Below are positions 1-10,526 of a stretch of DNA of 36,875 nucleotides, in pieces. The stretch is taken from the NCBI GenBank assembly GCA_025353585.1, contig JANXOM010000217.1, forward strand, positions 1 through 36,875. Reading direction: 5' to 3'. Below the pieces are notes generated by a model, which saw only the letters and a list, made by a program, of their open reading frames with translations, ran no database searches and was not told the DNA's origin. This stretch comes from Deltaproteobacteria bacterium (GTDB lineage: Bacteria; Myxococcota_A; Polyangia; Haliangiales; Haliangiaceae). Position numbers and translations under genes: made by a program. How positions within the stretch are numbered: the stretch's first letter is position 1; each line of letters starts with the position of its first letter.

Positions 1-555
1 CGCGTGATCGCCGCGACGAACCGCGACCTGGAGGCGGAGGTCGCCCGCGGCGCCTTCCGCGCAGACCTCTTCTACCGGCTCAACGTGATCGAGATCCAGC
101 TCCCCGCCCTGCGGCAGCGCCGCGAGGACTTGCCGCTCCTCGCCGAGCACTTCGTCCGGCGGTTCGGGGTCGAGCACGGCCGGCCGACCATCCGGCTGAC
201 GAACGGCGCGATGCGCAAGCTCGAGTCCTACGACTTCCCCGGCAACGTGCGAGAGCTCGAGAACATGCTCGAGCGCGCGATCGCGCTGTCGAGCGGGCCG
301 CTGATCGAGGCCGATGACTTGCCGGAGACGAAGACGCGCAGCCCACCGGAGCTCGCGCTGACGTTCCCGCCCGACGGCGTCGATCTCGACCGGCTCGTCG
401 CGGACCACGAGCGCGCCTGGGTCGCCCGCGCGCTCGAGCTGTCGGGCGGTGTACGCAAACGTGCGGCGGCCCTCCTCGGCATCAGCTTTCGTTCGTTTCG
501 CTACCGCCTCGTGAAGCTCGGCATCGAGAAAGAGGACCTCGCAGACGAGGAATGA
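1..555 (+). CDS. pilR: PilR-like sigma-54-dependent response regulator, C-terminal part
   Basis: The reading frame is open from base 1, so the N-terminus (receiver domain, Walker A and B) lies outside the window. The visible 184 codons hold the end of a sigma-54 AAA+ domain: a sensor I-like AATNRD, the [11 protein letters not shown] segment, [11 protein letters not shown], and the sensor II motif FPGNVRELE near residue 80. A Fis-type helix-turn-helix follows at about 147-178 ([19 protein letters not shown]). That helix sequence is typical of PilR, the NtrC-family activator of pilin transcription. Its position directly upstream of a pilin with a sigma-54 promoter supports the assignment, and myxobacteria are known to carry pilR next to pilA. 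The sensor kinase PilS would be expected just left of the window. What is seen: the AAA+ end and the HTH. What is inferred: that the target is the adjacent pilin. Confidence 0.9.
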   Translation, partial: RVIAATNRDLEAEVARGAFRADLFYRLNVIEIQLPALRQRREDLPLLAEHFVRRFGVEHGRPTIRLTNGAMRKLESYDFPGNVRELENMLERAIALSSGPLIEADDLPETKTRSPPELALTFPPDGVDLDRLVADHERAWVARALELSGGVRKRAAALLGISFRSFRYRLVKLGIEKEDLADEE

Positions 556-580
556 CACCGGAAGTGACAAATTTTGTCAC
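553..580. promoter_or_regulatory. Putative activator-binding palindrome upstream of pilA
   Basis: GTGACAAATTTTGTCAC at 564-580 is a perfect 17-bp palindrome (8-bp arms around a central T). A further TGACAC half-site lies at 553-558, overlapping the pilR stop. The palindrome centre is about 95 bp upstream of the start site predicted from the sigma-54 promoter, a normal distance for an upstream activating sequence of an NtrC-type activator. The TGTC core resembles the half-sites described for PilR in Pseudomonas. Binding by PilR is an inference. Confidence 0.55.
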
Positions 581-640
581 CCGAAACACCTCAGCAGCGC
601 CGGAGCGCGGCCGATTGAGGGGTTACAGCGACAGGAACTT

Positions 641-656
641 TGGCGCGATGGTTGCT
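641..656 (+). promoter_or_regulatory. Sigma-54 (-24/-12) promoter of pilA
   Basis: TGGCGCGATGGTTGCT has the invariant GG (642-643) and GC (654-655) at the spacing of the consensus TGGCACG-N4-TTGCW, with one mismatch in the -24 block. The start site would fall near 667, giving a leader of about 34 nt before the pilin ATG. It lies between a PilR-type activator gene and a pilin, as expected. Confidence 0.85.
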
Positions 657-688
657 CAAGCCTACGCTGCGAACCGACCAACCCCTCC

Positions 689-694
689 GAGGAG
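689..694 (+). promoter_or_regulatory. Ribosome binding site of pilA
   Basis: GAGGAG ends six bases before the ATG at 701. It decides the start in favour of ATG 701 over an in-frame TTG at 698. Confidence 0.8.
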
Positions 695-700
695 TTATTG

Positions 701-1189
701 ATGCGTCTACTGAACCGAATGAAGCAGCGTGGATTCACCCTGATCGAGCTCATGATCGTCGTCGCGATCATCGGCATCTTGGCCGCCGTCGCGATCCCGG
801 CCTTCATGGACTACATGAAGAAGTCGAAGAAGACCGAGGCGGCTCTTCAGCTCAACAAGATCATGAAGAACGACAAGGTCTTCTACATCACGAACGCGGC
901 GTTCGTGGCGACGTCGGGCGCGGCGCTGCCGACCGGCACGCCATGCCCGACCAAGTTCGTTGTCACGACCGCGTGGGCCGGCGACGCCGCGTGGGCCGCC
1001 CTCGACTTCCAGATCGATGAACCGAACCTCTTCAAGTACACCTACACGGGTGGCGCGTCGACCGCGACCGCGATCGCCGCGGGCGATCTCGATTGCGATG
1101 GCACGTCGATCACCTACACGCTGACGATGACCTCGCCGGGTGGTAACGCCGCCGGCTCGATCAGCGAGCCCCCGCCGAACTCGGACTAA
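701..1189 (+). CDS. pilA: Type IV pilin PilA (copy 1)
   Basis: This 162-residue type IV prepilin has an 11-residue charged leader ending in Gly, the processing site G/FTLIEL, and Glu5 of the mature chain, which is needed for methylation and assembly. The hydrophobic N-terminal helix ([18 protein letters not shown]) leads into [15 protein letters not shown]. The 151-residue mature chain has two Cys (in CPTKF and LDCDG) that could form the C-terminal disulfide loop. It is the major structural subunit of a pilus assembled by an inner-membrane platform and cleaved by a PilD-type peptidase. A sigma-54 promoter and a GAGGAG site lie just upstream, next to pilR. Its mature part is about 84% identical, without gaps, to the next gene. 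Which copy is the major subunit cannot be decided from sequence, but this one carries the clear promoter. Confidence 0.95.
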   Translation: MRLLNRMKQRGFTLIELMIVVAIIGILAAVAIPAFMDYMKKSKKTEAALQLNKIMKNDKVFYITNAAFVATSGAALPTGTPCPTKFVVTTAWAGDAAWAALDFQIDEPNLFKYTYTGGASTATAIAAGDLDCDGTSITYTLTMTSPGGNAAGSISEPPPNSD

Positions 1190-1225
1190 GCTTCGCTCGG
1201 TTCTTTCGTTCAGAGAGACGCATGG

Positions 1226-1249
1226 ACGCTGCCTTCGGGCAGCGTTTGT
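1226..1249 (+). terminator. UUCG-capped hairpin between the two pilin genes
   Basis: ACGCTGCC (1226-1233), loop TTCG (1234-1237) and GGCAGCGT (1238-1245) form a perfect 8-bp stem with the very stable C(UUCG)G tetraloop. It is followed by TTTGTGCGTTT, a weak U tract. The best reading is a partial intrinsic terminator or mRNA-stabilising hairpin 36 bases after the first pilin stop. It could make the upstream pilin message more abundant than the downstream one. Confidence 0.6.
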
Positions 1250-1319
1250 GCGTTTCGGCGCGTGGGAGGACGCGGCGAGCTCATTTCACTTCTCGCGATC
1301 TTGGCCGAGCCAGACAGCG

Positions 1320-1796
1320 ATGACTCGCAAACAAGCTGGCTTCACGCTCATCGAGCTGATGATCGTCGTCGCGATCATCGGGATCCTCGCCGCCGTCGCG
1401 ATCCCCGCCTTCATGGACTACATGAAAAAGTCGAAGAAGACCGAGGCGGCGCTCCAGCTCAACAAGGTCATGAAGAACGACAAGGTCTTCTTCATCGCCA
1501 ACAGCTCGTTCGTCACGACGACGGGCGCCGCGCTGCCGACGGGCACGCAGTGCCCCGGTAAGTTCGCGGTGACCACGGCGTGGGCCTCCGACCCCGCCTG
1601 GTCGGTCCTCGACTTCCAGATCGACGAGCCGAACCTGTTCAAGTACTCGTACAGCGGGGGCGCCTCGACGGCGACGGCGCGTGCCGTTGGCGACCTCGAC
1701 TGCGACGGCACGTCCGTCACCTACACGCTGACGATGACCGCACCGGGCGGCAACGCGGCCGGCTCGATCAGCGAGCCCGCGATCTCGGCCGACTGA
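1320..1796 (+). CDS. Type IV pilin (tandem copy 2)
   Basis: A 158-residue prepilin begins at ATG 1320 with a shorter leader (MTRKQAG) before FTLIEL. The frame is open further upstream to 1140, but that extension would put about 60 non-pilin residues before the leader, so ATG 1320 is preferred. There is no strong ribosome site in front of it. The mature chain is 151 residues, the same length as copy 1, with 24 differences. The N-terminal helix is identical, and the changes cluster in the surface-exposed middle (residues about 45-95) and the C-terminal tail ([10 protein letters not shown] against [10 protein letters not shown]). Both Cys are conserved. The leader and flanks are unrelated to copy 1. 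This is a recent tandem duplication. It may be a minor or alternative pilin expressed by read-through or from its own promoter, which I cannot see. Confidence 0.93.
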   Translation: MTRKQAGFTLIELMIVVAIIGILAAVAIPAFMDYMKKSKKTEAALQLNKVMKNDKVFFIANSSFVTTTGAALPTGTQCPGKFAVTTAWASDPAWSVLDFQIDEPNLFKYSYSGGASTATARAVGDLDCDGTSVTYTLTMTAPGGNAAGSISEPAISAD

Positions 1797-1820
1797 GCAT
1801 TCGGCGGTAGCATCGCGTTC

Positions 1821-3434
1821 GTGACGAGCCGTGCGCGCTGGATCGTCCTCGCCATCGCGCTGGCGCTGTACGTGCCCAGCCTCGCGTTCCAGCGGGTGGA
1901 GTGGGATGACCAGTGGCTGTGGGCCGATGACAGTCCGCTGCGTCACTTCGACGCCGCGACCGCGCACGACGTCTTCTTCGAGCTGGATCGCCACGCCCGG
2001 CATCCGCTCGGCAGCGAGTACCTGCCGGTCCGCGACCTCTCTGTCGCCGCGGACATGGCGGTGTGGGGCAGCAACGAGCGCGGGCCGCACGCCACGCAGC
2101 TCGTCCTGTTCGGCCTCACGGTGCTCGCCCTCGGCGGACTCCTCGTGCGATTCGGCCTGCCCGCCGAGCTCGCGTGGCTCGGCACGCTGATCTGGGCCGT
2201 CCACCCGATCCACGTCGAGTCGATCGCGTGGCTCTCCGAGCGTAAGGGCGTGCTCGCCGGCCTGTTCTTCTTGCTGTGCGGCCACGCGTGGGTCCGCTAT
2301 CGCGACGGGCGCTCGCGCGGCTGGCTCGCGCTGGCCGCGCTGTGCGCGATCGCGGCGACGTGGAGCAAGGCCCCCGGCATGTTCGGGGCGGTGGTGCTCG
2401 CGGCGTGGGACATCACGTGGCTCCGGGCCAGCGCGCGGCGCTGGATCGCGATCGGCGTTGTCGGGCTCGCGACCGCGCTTGCCGCGGCGCCGGTAGTGCT
2501 CCTCGCCAGCGACGCGCACGTCATCGGCGAGGCCGAGGCGGGCGGGGACAAGGAGGGCCGCGTCGCGACCGCGCTCGGCGCGCAGGGCCACTACGTCGAG
2601 AGCATGGCGCTCGTGCGGCCGTTCGCGATGTCGTACCCGATGAACAGCGACGGCCCCACGCCGGTCGATCTCGCCATCGGGATCGCGGCGCTCGCCGGCT
2701 CGCTCGGCGGGCTGGCCTGGTGGGCCCGGAGGCAGCGCGCGCGGGGGGAGCCGGTCCTGCGCGGCCTCGGCGTGGCGCTGCTCGCGTGGGCGTGGATCTG
2801 GTACCTGCCGATCGGTCACATCGTCGTCCCGTTGCACATCATCGTGGCCGACCGGTTCGCGTACTTGTGGTCGCTCGCGGCGTGCGTGGCCGTCGCCTGG
2901 CTCGTGCTCCGCGCGCCCGGCAAGGCGCGGCTGGCGCTCGGCACGGTCGTGGTGCTCGCGCTCGCGGTCGTGACGATCCGCGCGGAAGGCGCCTGGAACA
3001 CGTCGGTCGACGTCTTCGGAGGCGGCTGCGCGTCGAACCCGAACGACGTCTCGGCGTGTGTGCACTGGGCCGGCGCGCTCGACGAGGAGAACCGCCGCGG
3101 CGAGGCGCTCGACGCGCTCGCGCAGAGCCTCGCCCGGCACCCCGATGACCCGTACTTGCTGATGAAGCGCGCCCTGATCGTGGAGCTCGCGGGCGACCGA
3201 CCCGCCGCGCTCGTCGATGCGGCGCACGCGGCGCAGGCCGGCGTGGGGACCGCGATGATCGGCTACGCGGAGATGCTGCTGCGCGCGGGCCGCCCGACCG
3301 CGGCGATCCCGTGGGCGGAGCGCGCCGTCGCGCGGCACCCCGAGCTCCCGCTCTACGCCGAGATCCTGGCGAACGCCCGGCGCATGGCGGCCGGCCTCCC
3401 GCCGCTGCCCCCGAGCGCCCCGCCCGCTCCATGA
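1821..3434 (+). CDS. TMTC-like multi-pass membrane protein with C-terminal TPRs
   Basis: This 537-residue protein starts at GTG 1821, 24 bases after the second pilin stop. TM1 (about 7-24) is followed by an acidic first loop, VEWDDQWLWADD (Asp29, Asp30), as in GT-C glycosyltransferases. Residues 128-143 (HPIHVESIAWLSERKG) match the signature of the TMTC/DUF1736 family, polytopic proteins that transfer sugars (O-mannose in animals) from lipid carriers. About ten membrane segments run to roughly residue 390. TPR-like helical pairs occupy about 400-525, and the protein ends in a Pro-rich tail. The family role is known for eukaryotic members only; in bacteria these proteins are mostly unassigned. 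Its place right behind the pilins suggests glycosylation of pilin or of another surface protein, but this is inference. Confidence 0.75.
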   Translation: MTSRARWIVLAIALALYVPSLAFQRVEWDDQWLWADDSPLRHFDAATAHDVFFELDRHARHPLGSEYLPVRDLSVAADMAVWGSNERGPHATQLVLFGLTVLALGGLLVRFGLPAELAWLGTLIWAVHPIHVESIAWLSERKGVLAGLFFLLCGHAWVRYRDGRSRGWLALAALCAIAATWSKAPGMFGAVVLAAWDITWLRASARRWIAIGVVGLATALAAAPVVLLASDAHVIGEAEAGGDKEGRVATALGAQGHYVESMALVRPFAMSYPMNSDGPTPVDLAIGIAALAGSLGGLAWWARRQRARGEPVLRGLGVALLAWAWIWYLPIGHIVVPLHIIVADRFAYLWSLAACVAVAWLVLRAPGKARLALGTVVVLALAVVTIRAEGAWNTSVDVFGGGCASNPNDVSACVHWAGALDEENRRGEALDALAQSLARHPDDPYLLMKRALIVELAGDRPAALVDAAHAAQAGVGTAMIGYAEMLLRAGRPTAAIPWAERAVARHPELPLYAEILANARRMAAGLPPLPPSAPPAP

Positions 3435-3436
3435 GG

Positions 3437-4939
3437 CTAACGCGGCGTGATGCCGTCGCGGACGAACATGAGCACGTGCTCGGTGGCCGAAAGCTCGGCG
3501 TCGTATACGTGGTACGGAGCGCGCCCGGCCCGGATCTCTTGCAACAGCAGCCAGTCCGCGTAGAAGCCCGCGCGCGCCTCGGCGAGGTCCCGCCACGGCT
3601 CGGGGCGGACCTCGGTCGTGACGATGACCGCCGGCTCCTGCGCCAGCGCGTACTCGGTGAAATTGCGCTCGTGACCGATCCACGTCTTCGTGAGCAGCTC
3701 GGTCGGCACGCTCCGCCCCTCGCGCGCGATCGCCGGCTCCGTGAGGCCGACGAGATCGAGGAGCGGGTTGTTCGAGTAATAGCCGATCGCGCCGATGGGC
3801 ACGGTCGCGACGAGCTGCTTCGGGAAGTGCGCGCGCACGTACGTGCCGATCGCGGCCCATTGCACCACGCGCGGCGCGGTGTGCTGCGCCGGGATGGCAT
3901 GCTCGAGGACGGCGCGGCCCCCCACGATCGTCGCGATGGCGAGCGCGGCCGCGACGGCAACGGGCGGGCGACGCGCAAGGCTGCTCGCGATACCCACCAG
4001 CGCGCACGCCGTCAGCGCCGGCACGAGCGGGAGCCAGAGGCGGCTGTACGCGAACAGGTCGCCGCCGCTGCGGAGGAAGAACGCGAGCCACAGGCCGGCC
4101 ACGACGAGGAGGTAGACCACGCCGCGGCGCTGCGGGGCCGGTACGAAGAGCGCGAGCGGCGCGGCGAACGTGAGCGGGAAGTCGCGCGCGCAGTCCGCGA
4201 TGTAGTCGAGACCGATCGCGGCGTGCGTCCACGTGCCGCCGGACTTCGCGTAGAACGTGTTCGGCGCGAGCTCGCCGAAATACGCGTAGCGGACCGCGGC
4301 GCACGCGACGAGGAACCCGACGCACGCGCCGAGCAGGCGCCCGCGCCGCATCCACGGCAGGAGCGGCAGCGCGACGACGAACAGCGCCGCCTCGGGCCGC
4401 ACGAGCGTCGCGGCGCAGGCGAGCGCGGCGAGCGTCCGCGGGCGCCGGGCCACCGCGGCGACGGCCAGCGCGGTGATGAGGGCGGCGCCGAGCGCCGTCT
4501 CCATGCCGTTGACCGCGTTCAGGAGCACGTCGTCATCGGCGACGAGGACGAGCGCGGTGCCGAGGGCCAACGCCGCGACGCCCGCCGGCGGGACCCGGTC
4601 CCGCCCGAGCGCCACGGCGAGCGCGGCCGCCCCTCCGATCGCGACGACGAGCGCGGCCGTGTCCACGTACTGGCAGAGCGCGATCAGCTCGCTCGTCAGG
4701 AGCCCGCCGGCGGCCAGGAGCCCGAGGTAGAGGATGCCGGTCACGCCCTCGACGGCGGGCCCGGCGCAGTTCCACCGCACGCCGCAGCCGCGGTCGACGT
4801 TCTTCGCGTAGCGCAGGTAGATGAACGCGTCGTCGTAGAGCCCGTTCCAGTGCGCCTGGGCGAACCGCGCCACGGCGACCGCGGCCACGGCCACGGCGAG
4901 CAGCACCGCGGCGCGTGGGAGGTGGCGAGGAGCGAGCAC
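3437..4939 (-). CDS. GT-C type membrane glycosyltransferase, ZomB/AftB-like
   Basis: This is a 500-residue polytopic membrane protein. After TM1 (about 10-28) comes YDDAFIYLRYAKN (Asp36, Asp37), then an EGVTG loop. That arrangement is characteristic of GT-C enzymes of the AftB/ZomB sort, which use lipid-phosphate sugars and a metal bound by the first-loop Asp pair. Around ten further hydrophobic segments follow, and the C-terminal 130 residues are a soluble extracytoplasmic domain. It ends 2 bases from the stop of the convergent TMTC-like gene. It starts with GTG at 4939, only 20 bases from the divergent GTG at 4960, so the two promoters must overlap each other or the neighbouring coding sequences. 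The sugar and acceptor are unknown. Membership in the GT-C fold is well supported; enzymatic function is inferred. Confidence 0.7.
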   Translation of the reverse strand: MLAPRHLPRAAVLLAVAVAAVAVARFAQAHWNGLYDDAFIYLRYAKNVDRGCGVRWNCAGPAVEGVTGILYLGLLAAGGLLTSELIALCQYVDTAALVVAIGGAAALAVALGRDRVPPAGVAALALGTALVLVADDDVLLNAVNGMETALGAALITALAVAAVARRPRTLAALACAATLVRPEAALFVVALPLLPWMRRGRLLGACVGFLVACAAVRYAYFGELAPNTFYAKSGGTWTHAAIGLDYIADCARDFPLTFAAPLALFVPAPQRRGVVYLLVVAGLWLAFFLRSGGDLFAYSRLWLPLVPALTACALVGIASSLARRPPVAVAAALAIATIVGGRAVLEHAIPAQHTAPRVVQWAAIGTYVRAHFPKQLVATVPIGAIGYYSNNPLLDLVGLTEPAIAREGRSVPTELLTKTWIGHERNFTEYALAQEPAVIVTTEVRPEPWRDLAEARAGFYADWLLLQEIRAGRAPYHVYDAELSATEHVLMFVRDGITPR

Positions 4940-4959
4940 CCGCGCGATACTAGCGCGGC

Positions 4960-5844
4960 GTGCGGAGCTCTCTCGTCGTCGGTTCAGCGATCGCGTTGAT
5001 CATCGGCGCCCGGGCCGCCCGCACGGCCGCGGAGGCGGTGCACGCCGAGGAGACGATCGAGGTGCCGTACGCGCCCTCGGCGGCGACGGCGCCGTTCCTC
5101 GCGCTCGGTTATCGCGAGGTCGCCGCCGATCTGCTGTGGGTCCGGCTGACGGGCTATTTCGGTGGCGACCGGAACACGGCCGAGGGCATCGCGTCGCTCG
5201 TCGAGGCGATCACCGCGCTCGATCCGCAGTTCCAGCGCCCCGTCGAGTGGGGCGCGCGGGCGACCACCATCGCGCGGTACGGCGTCGATCAGCACGCGTA
5301 CCTGCGCGCGATCGCCATCCTCGAGGCGGGCGCGAAGCGGTTCCCCGACGACTGGCACCTGCCCCTCCTGGCCGGCCAGATCTACACGCAGGATCTCGTC
5401 ACCACCGACCCCGCGCAGCGGCGCGCCTGGGACGACAAGGGCGTGCTGCTCGTGGAGATCGCGATCCGCAAGCCCGGCGCCCCGGCCGACGCGGCGGAGT
5501 GGGCGGCGATGATGCGGACGCGGATGGGCGAGCACCAGCACGCCGTGGACGGCCTGCGCGAGATGCTCCTCGTCAGCACGGATCAGAAGGCCCGCGACCG
5601 GCTCGTCGCGAAGCTCGCGGAGCTCGATCACGCGGACGCCGACCAGCTGCGCCGCGAGTACAATGCTGCCTACGCCAAGTTCACCGACGCCTGGCACCGC
5701 GACCGCCCCGCCAGCCCGGCGACGATGTACGTCATCCTCGGACCGCGACCGGCGCCCGGGATCGACATGACGGCCCTCGCGACCGGGGGCCGCGATCTGG
5801 TGGTGCCCGAAGTCGTGGAGCCGCTCGAGCCCGTGCCCGAGTAG
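4960..5844 (+). CDS. Membrane-anchored TPR-like protein
   Basis: This 294-residue protein starts at GTG 4960. An N-terminal hydrophobic stretch (about 4-20) looks like a signal anchor. The conserved-looking block LALGYREVAADLLWVRLTGYFG (about 48-69) follows, then alpha-helical repeats, with a TPR-like unit around RFPDDWHLPLLAGQIY (about 127-142) and more helical hairpins to about 235. The last 50 residues are Pro-rich and acidic. I recall proteins of this general sort in Deltaproteobacteria but know no defined function. The position next to two pilins and two GT-C-like proteins allows a scaffold role in pilus assembly or modification, but nothing in the sequence proves it. It is convergent with the kinase gene; their stops are 22 bases apart. 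Confidence 0.7.
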   Translation: MRSSLVVGSAIALIIGARAARTAAEAVHAEETIEVPYAPSAATAPFLALGYREVAADLLWVRLTGYFGGDRNTAEGIASLVEAITALDPQFQRPVEWGARATTIARYGVDQHAYLRAIAILEAGAKRFPDDWHLPLLAGQIYTQDLVTTDPAQRRAWDDKGVLLVEIAIRKPGAPADAAEWAAMMRTRMGEHQHAVDGLREMLLVSTDQKARDRLVAKLAELDHADADQLRREYNAAYAKFTDAWHRDRPASPATMYVILGPRPAPGIDMTALATGGRDLVVPEVVEPLEPVPE

Positions 5845-5847
5845 GGC

Positions 5848-5866
5848 GTAGCGGCCGCCGGCGCCG

Positions 5867-5870
<4 letters not shown>
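5848..5870. terminator. Hairpin between convergent genes
   Basis: GTAGCGGC (5848-5855) and GCCGCTAC (5863-5870) form a perfect 8-bp stem around a 7-base GC-rich loop. It sits between the stops of the TPR-like gene (5844) and the kinase gene (5867) and overlaps the latter. There is no U tract on either side, so it is at best a bidirectional GC-rich terminator or 3'-end stabiliser. Confidence 0.45.
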
Positions 5871-8707
<2,837 letters not shown>

Positions 8708-8800
8708 GGTGGGCTGATCCTGTCCACGGCTAAGACCTGGTCCTACCGCAGAGGCCTGCGGAATACCAGAGATTTTCCCCTGGCTCGGAGGCGACCGATC

Positions 8801-10447
8801 TCAGTTCTGCGTCAGGGCCTGGGCCGGCTCCATCGTCGACGCGCGGCGCGCCGGGAGATAGCCGCCGAAGATGGCGAACAGCGCCGAGCAGGCGAGACCG
8901 CCGCACCAGATCCACCAGCTGAAGTGGAACCAGGTCGACGGCTTGTACGGGAACGGCGGGAGGTAGTGGGCCGAGATCCAGTCGATGAACTGGGCGATGC
9001 CCAGGCCGAGGACAACGCCGAGGATCCCGCCGATCAGGCCGATCAGCATGGCCTCGCCGAGCACCACGAACAGGACGTCCAGCTGGGTCGCGCCGAGCGC
9101 TCGCAGCAGGCCGAGCTCGCGGCGCCGCTCCGTGACCTGCATGAAGAAGTTGTGGGCGATGTTGATGGCCGAGATGCCGATGATGATGAGGGAGATGAGG
9201 ACCAGGACGAGCCGGACCACGAACACGACGGTCGCGAACTTGGCCCCGAGCGAGTCCTCGATGCGGAGGTCGAGGGAGTCCTCGAGCCACTGCTGGAGCG
9301 GCGCGATCTGGTTGCGGTCCTTCAGCGTGACGACGATCTTCGAGTAGGTGCTGCCGGCCTCCTGGCCGACGAACTCCTTGTTCCAGCGCTCGATGTACTG
9401 GATCGGCATGGTCATGCCGATCGGCATCGACTTGTTCGAGATGCCGACGAGGACGGCCTCGACCCGGCGCGGGCGGTGGGAGAGGTTCGCGTTGGTGCCG
9501 GCGATGGTCGTGAGGCCGAGGCCGACCGAGAAGCGCATGGCGTTGAGGCCGCCGCGCTGGGTCACGAACTTCACGAAGTCGGTGTCGGCGATCGGGAGGC
9601 CGTGGGACTTGGCGAACTGGTTGTTGTAGAGCTCGATCATCGTCGGCGACATGACGACCGGGACGCGGTGATGGCAGGTGCGGTCGGCGTCGTCGCAGTA
9701 ATAGCGATCGGGCTGGGGGCACGGGTTGTAGTACGGCGCCGGCTTCGCGGGCGGCCCGAGCGGGGGCCCGCCGACAGCCGCGCCCGAACCGGAACCGGAA
9801 CCGCCGCCCGCACCGGAACCGGAACTGCTGCCGGAACCGGAACCGCTGCTGCTGCCGCTGGCAGACCCGCTCGGCGCGTCGCCCCACCCTGCCGCCGCCG
9901 GCGGCGCGGCGGGCTTGCCCTCCGGCGCGGCGCCCGGGCTCTGGATGATCTCCTCGCCTCGCTCGCGCGGCGGCGGGACGCAGGCCACGCGGTTCTTGTC
10001 GTCCTTGACCCCGTCCCAGTCCTTGAACAGCTCGCGCGTGCGCGCGTCGTCGTCGACGAACGTCGGATCGATGCCGTCCGAGAAGCCGCCGACCTCGAAC
10101 TTGAGGTCGTTGCCCTCGAAGTCGCCGCGGCCGGCGGCGGGGAACGTCAGGCTCATGCGCGGCAGCGCGTTCGCGACCTCGGGCCGGGCGAGGATCTTCT
10201 TGACGATGTCGTCGTCGAGCTTCTTGCTGATGTCCTTGCCGAGCAGCGACGCGTGCGGGGCGATGACATCGACCTGCTCGAGCGGGAAGATCGCCTCGAG
10301 GACGGCCGCCACCTGCTCGGTCGCGGCGAGGAAGATGACGAACGTCGCGATCCCGATGACGATGCCGAACGCGGACAGCACGAAGTGCCGCGGGCTGCGC
10401 AGCGTGTTCGCGACGACCATCCGGCCGAGCTTGCCTGCGGGCATCAT
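8801..10447 (-). CDS. MacB/FtsX-type ABC transporter permease with Ser-Gly linker
   Basis: This is a 548-residue permease. TM1 (about 22-42) is followed by a large periplasmic MacB-like core domain. Three TM segments lie in the C-terminal third, with the ERRRELGLLRALGATQ coupling segment and the terminal GGYLPARRASTMEPAQAL, as in MacB and LolC/E. The start is placed at ATG 10447 because GGAAGGA lies about 10 bases upstream; an earlier in-frame start at 10546 would overlap the ATPase gene. The periplasmic domain has an unusual insert: a Pro/Ala stretch, then about 30 residues of almost only Ser and Gly (193-222), then a Cys cluster (243, 251, 258; also 156). It pairs with the upstream ATPase. 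The substrate is unknown: lipoprotein release, peptide or lipid export, or mechanotransmission are all open. Confidence 0.92.
   Translation of the reverse strand: MMPAGKLGRMVVANTLRSPRHFVLSAFGIVIGIATFVIFLAATEQVAAVLEAIFPLEQVDVIAPHASLLGKDISKKLDDDIVKKILARPEVANALPRMSLTFPAAGRGDFEGNDLKFEVGGFSDGIDPTFVDDDARTRELFKDWDGVKDDKNRVACVPPPRERGEEIIQSPGAAPEGKPAAPPAAAGWGDAPSGSASGSSSGSGSGSSSGSGAGGGSGSGSGAAVGGPPLGPPAKPAPYYNPCPQPDRYYCDDADRTCHHRVPVVMSPTMIELYNNQFAKSHGLPIADTDFVKFVTQRGGLNAMRFSVGLGLTTIAGTNANLSHRPRRVEAVLVGISNKSMPIGMTMPIQYIERWNKEFVGQEAGSTYSKIVVTLKDRNQIAPLQQWLEDSLDLRIEDSLGAKFATVVFVVRLVLVLISLIIIGISAINIAHNFFMQVTERRRELGLLRALGATQLDVLFVVLGEAMLIGLIGGILGVVLGLGIAQFIDWISAHYLPPFPYKPSTWFHFSWWIWCGGLACSALFAIFGGYLPARRASTMEPAQALTQN
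9782..9871 (-). repeat. Ser-Gly low-complexity coding repeat in the ABC permease
   Basis: Degenerate 6-bp units (GGTTCC- and GGCAGC-like on the coding strand) encode a Ser/Gly run with two interruptions by Ala and extra Gly. The reading frame is kept. It lies inside the predicted periplasmic domain. Confidence 0.8.
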
Positions 10448-10526
10448 CCCAGGGGATTCCTTCCGAGCCGGGAGGATCGCGGCGGCGGGAGACGCCGACA
10501 CGACTTCGAGCGAGCTGCCTCGTCCA

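Noticed and set aside
1140..1319. Upstream extension of the second pilin to 1140
   Set aside because: It would add 60 residues before the leader, run through the UUCG hairpin, and destroy the prepilin signal layout.
8746..8761. CCGCAG-N4-CTGCGG hairpin between kinase and permease genes
   Set aside because: Six-bp stem without a U tract on the transcribed strand; chance hairpins of this size are expected in such GC-rich DNA.
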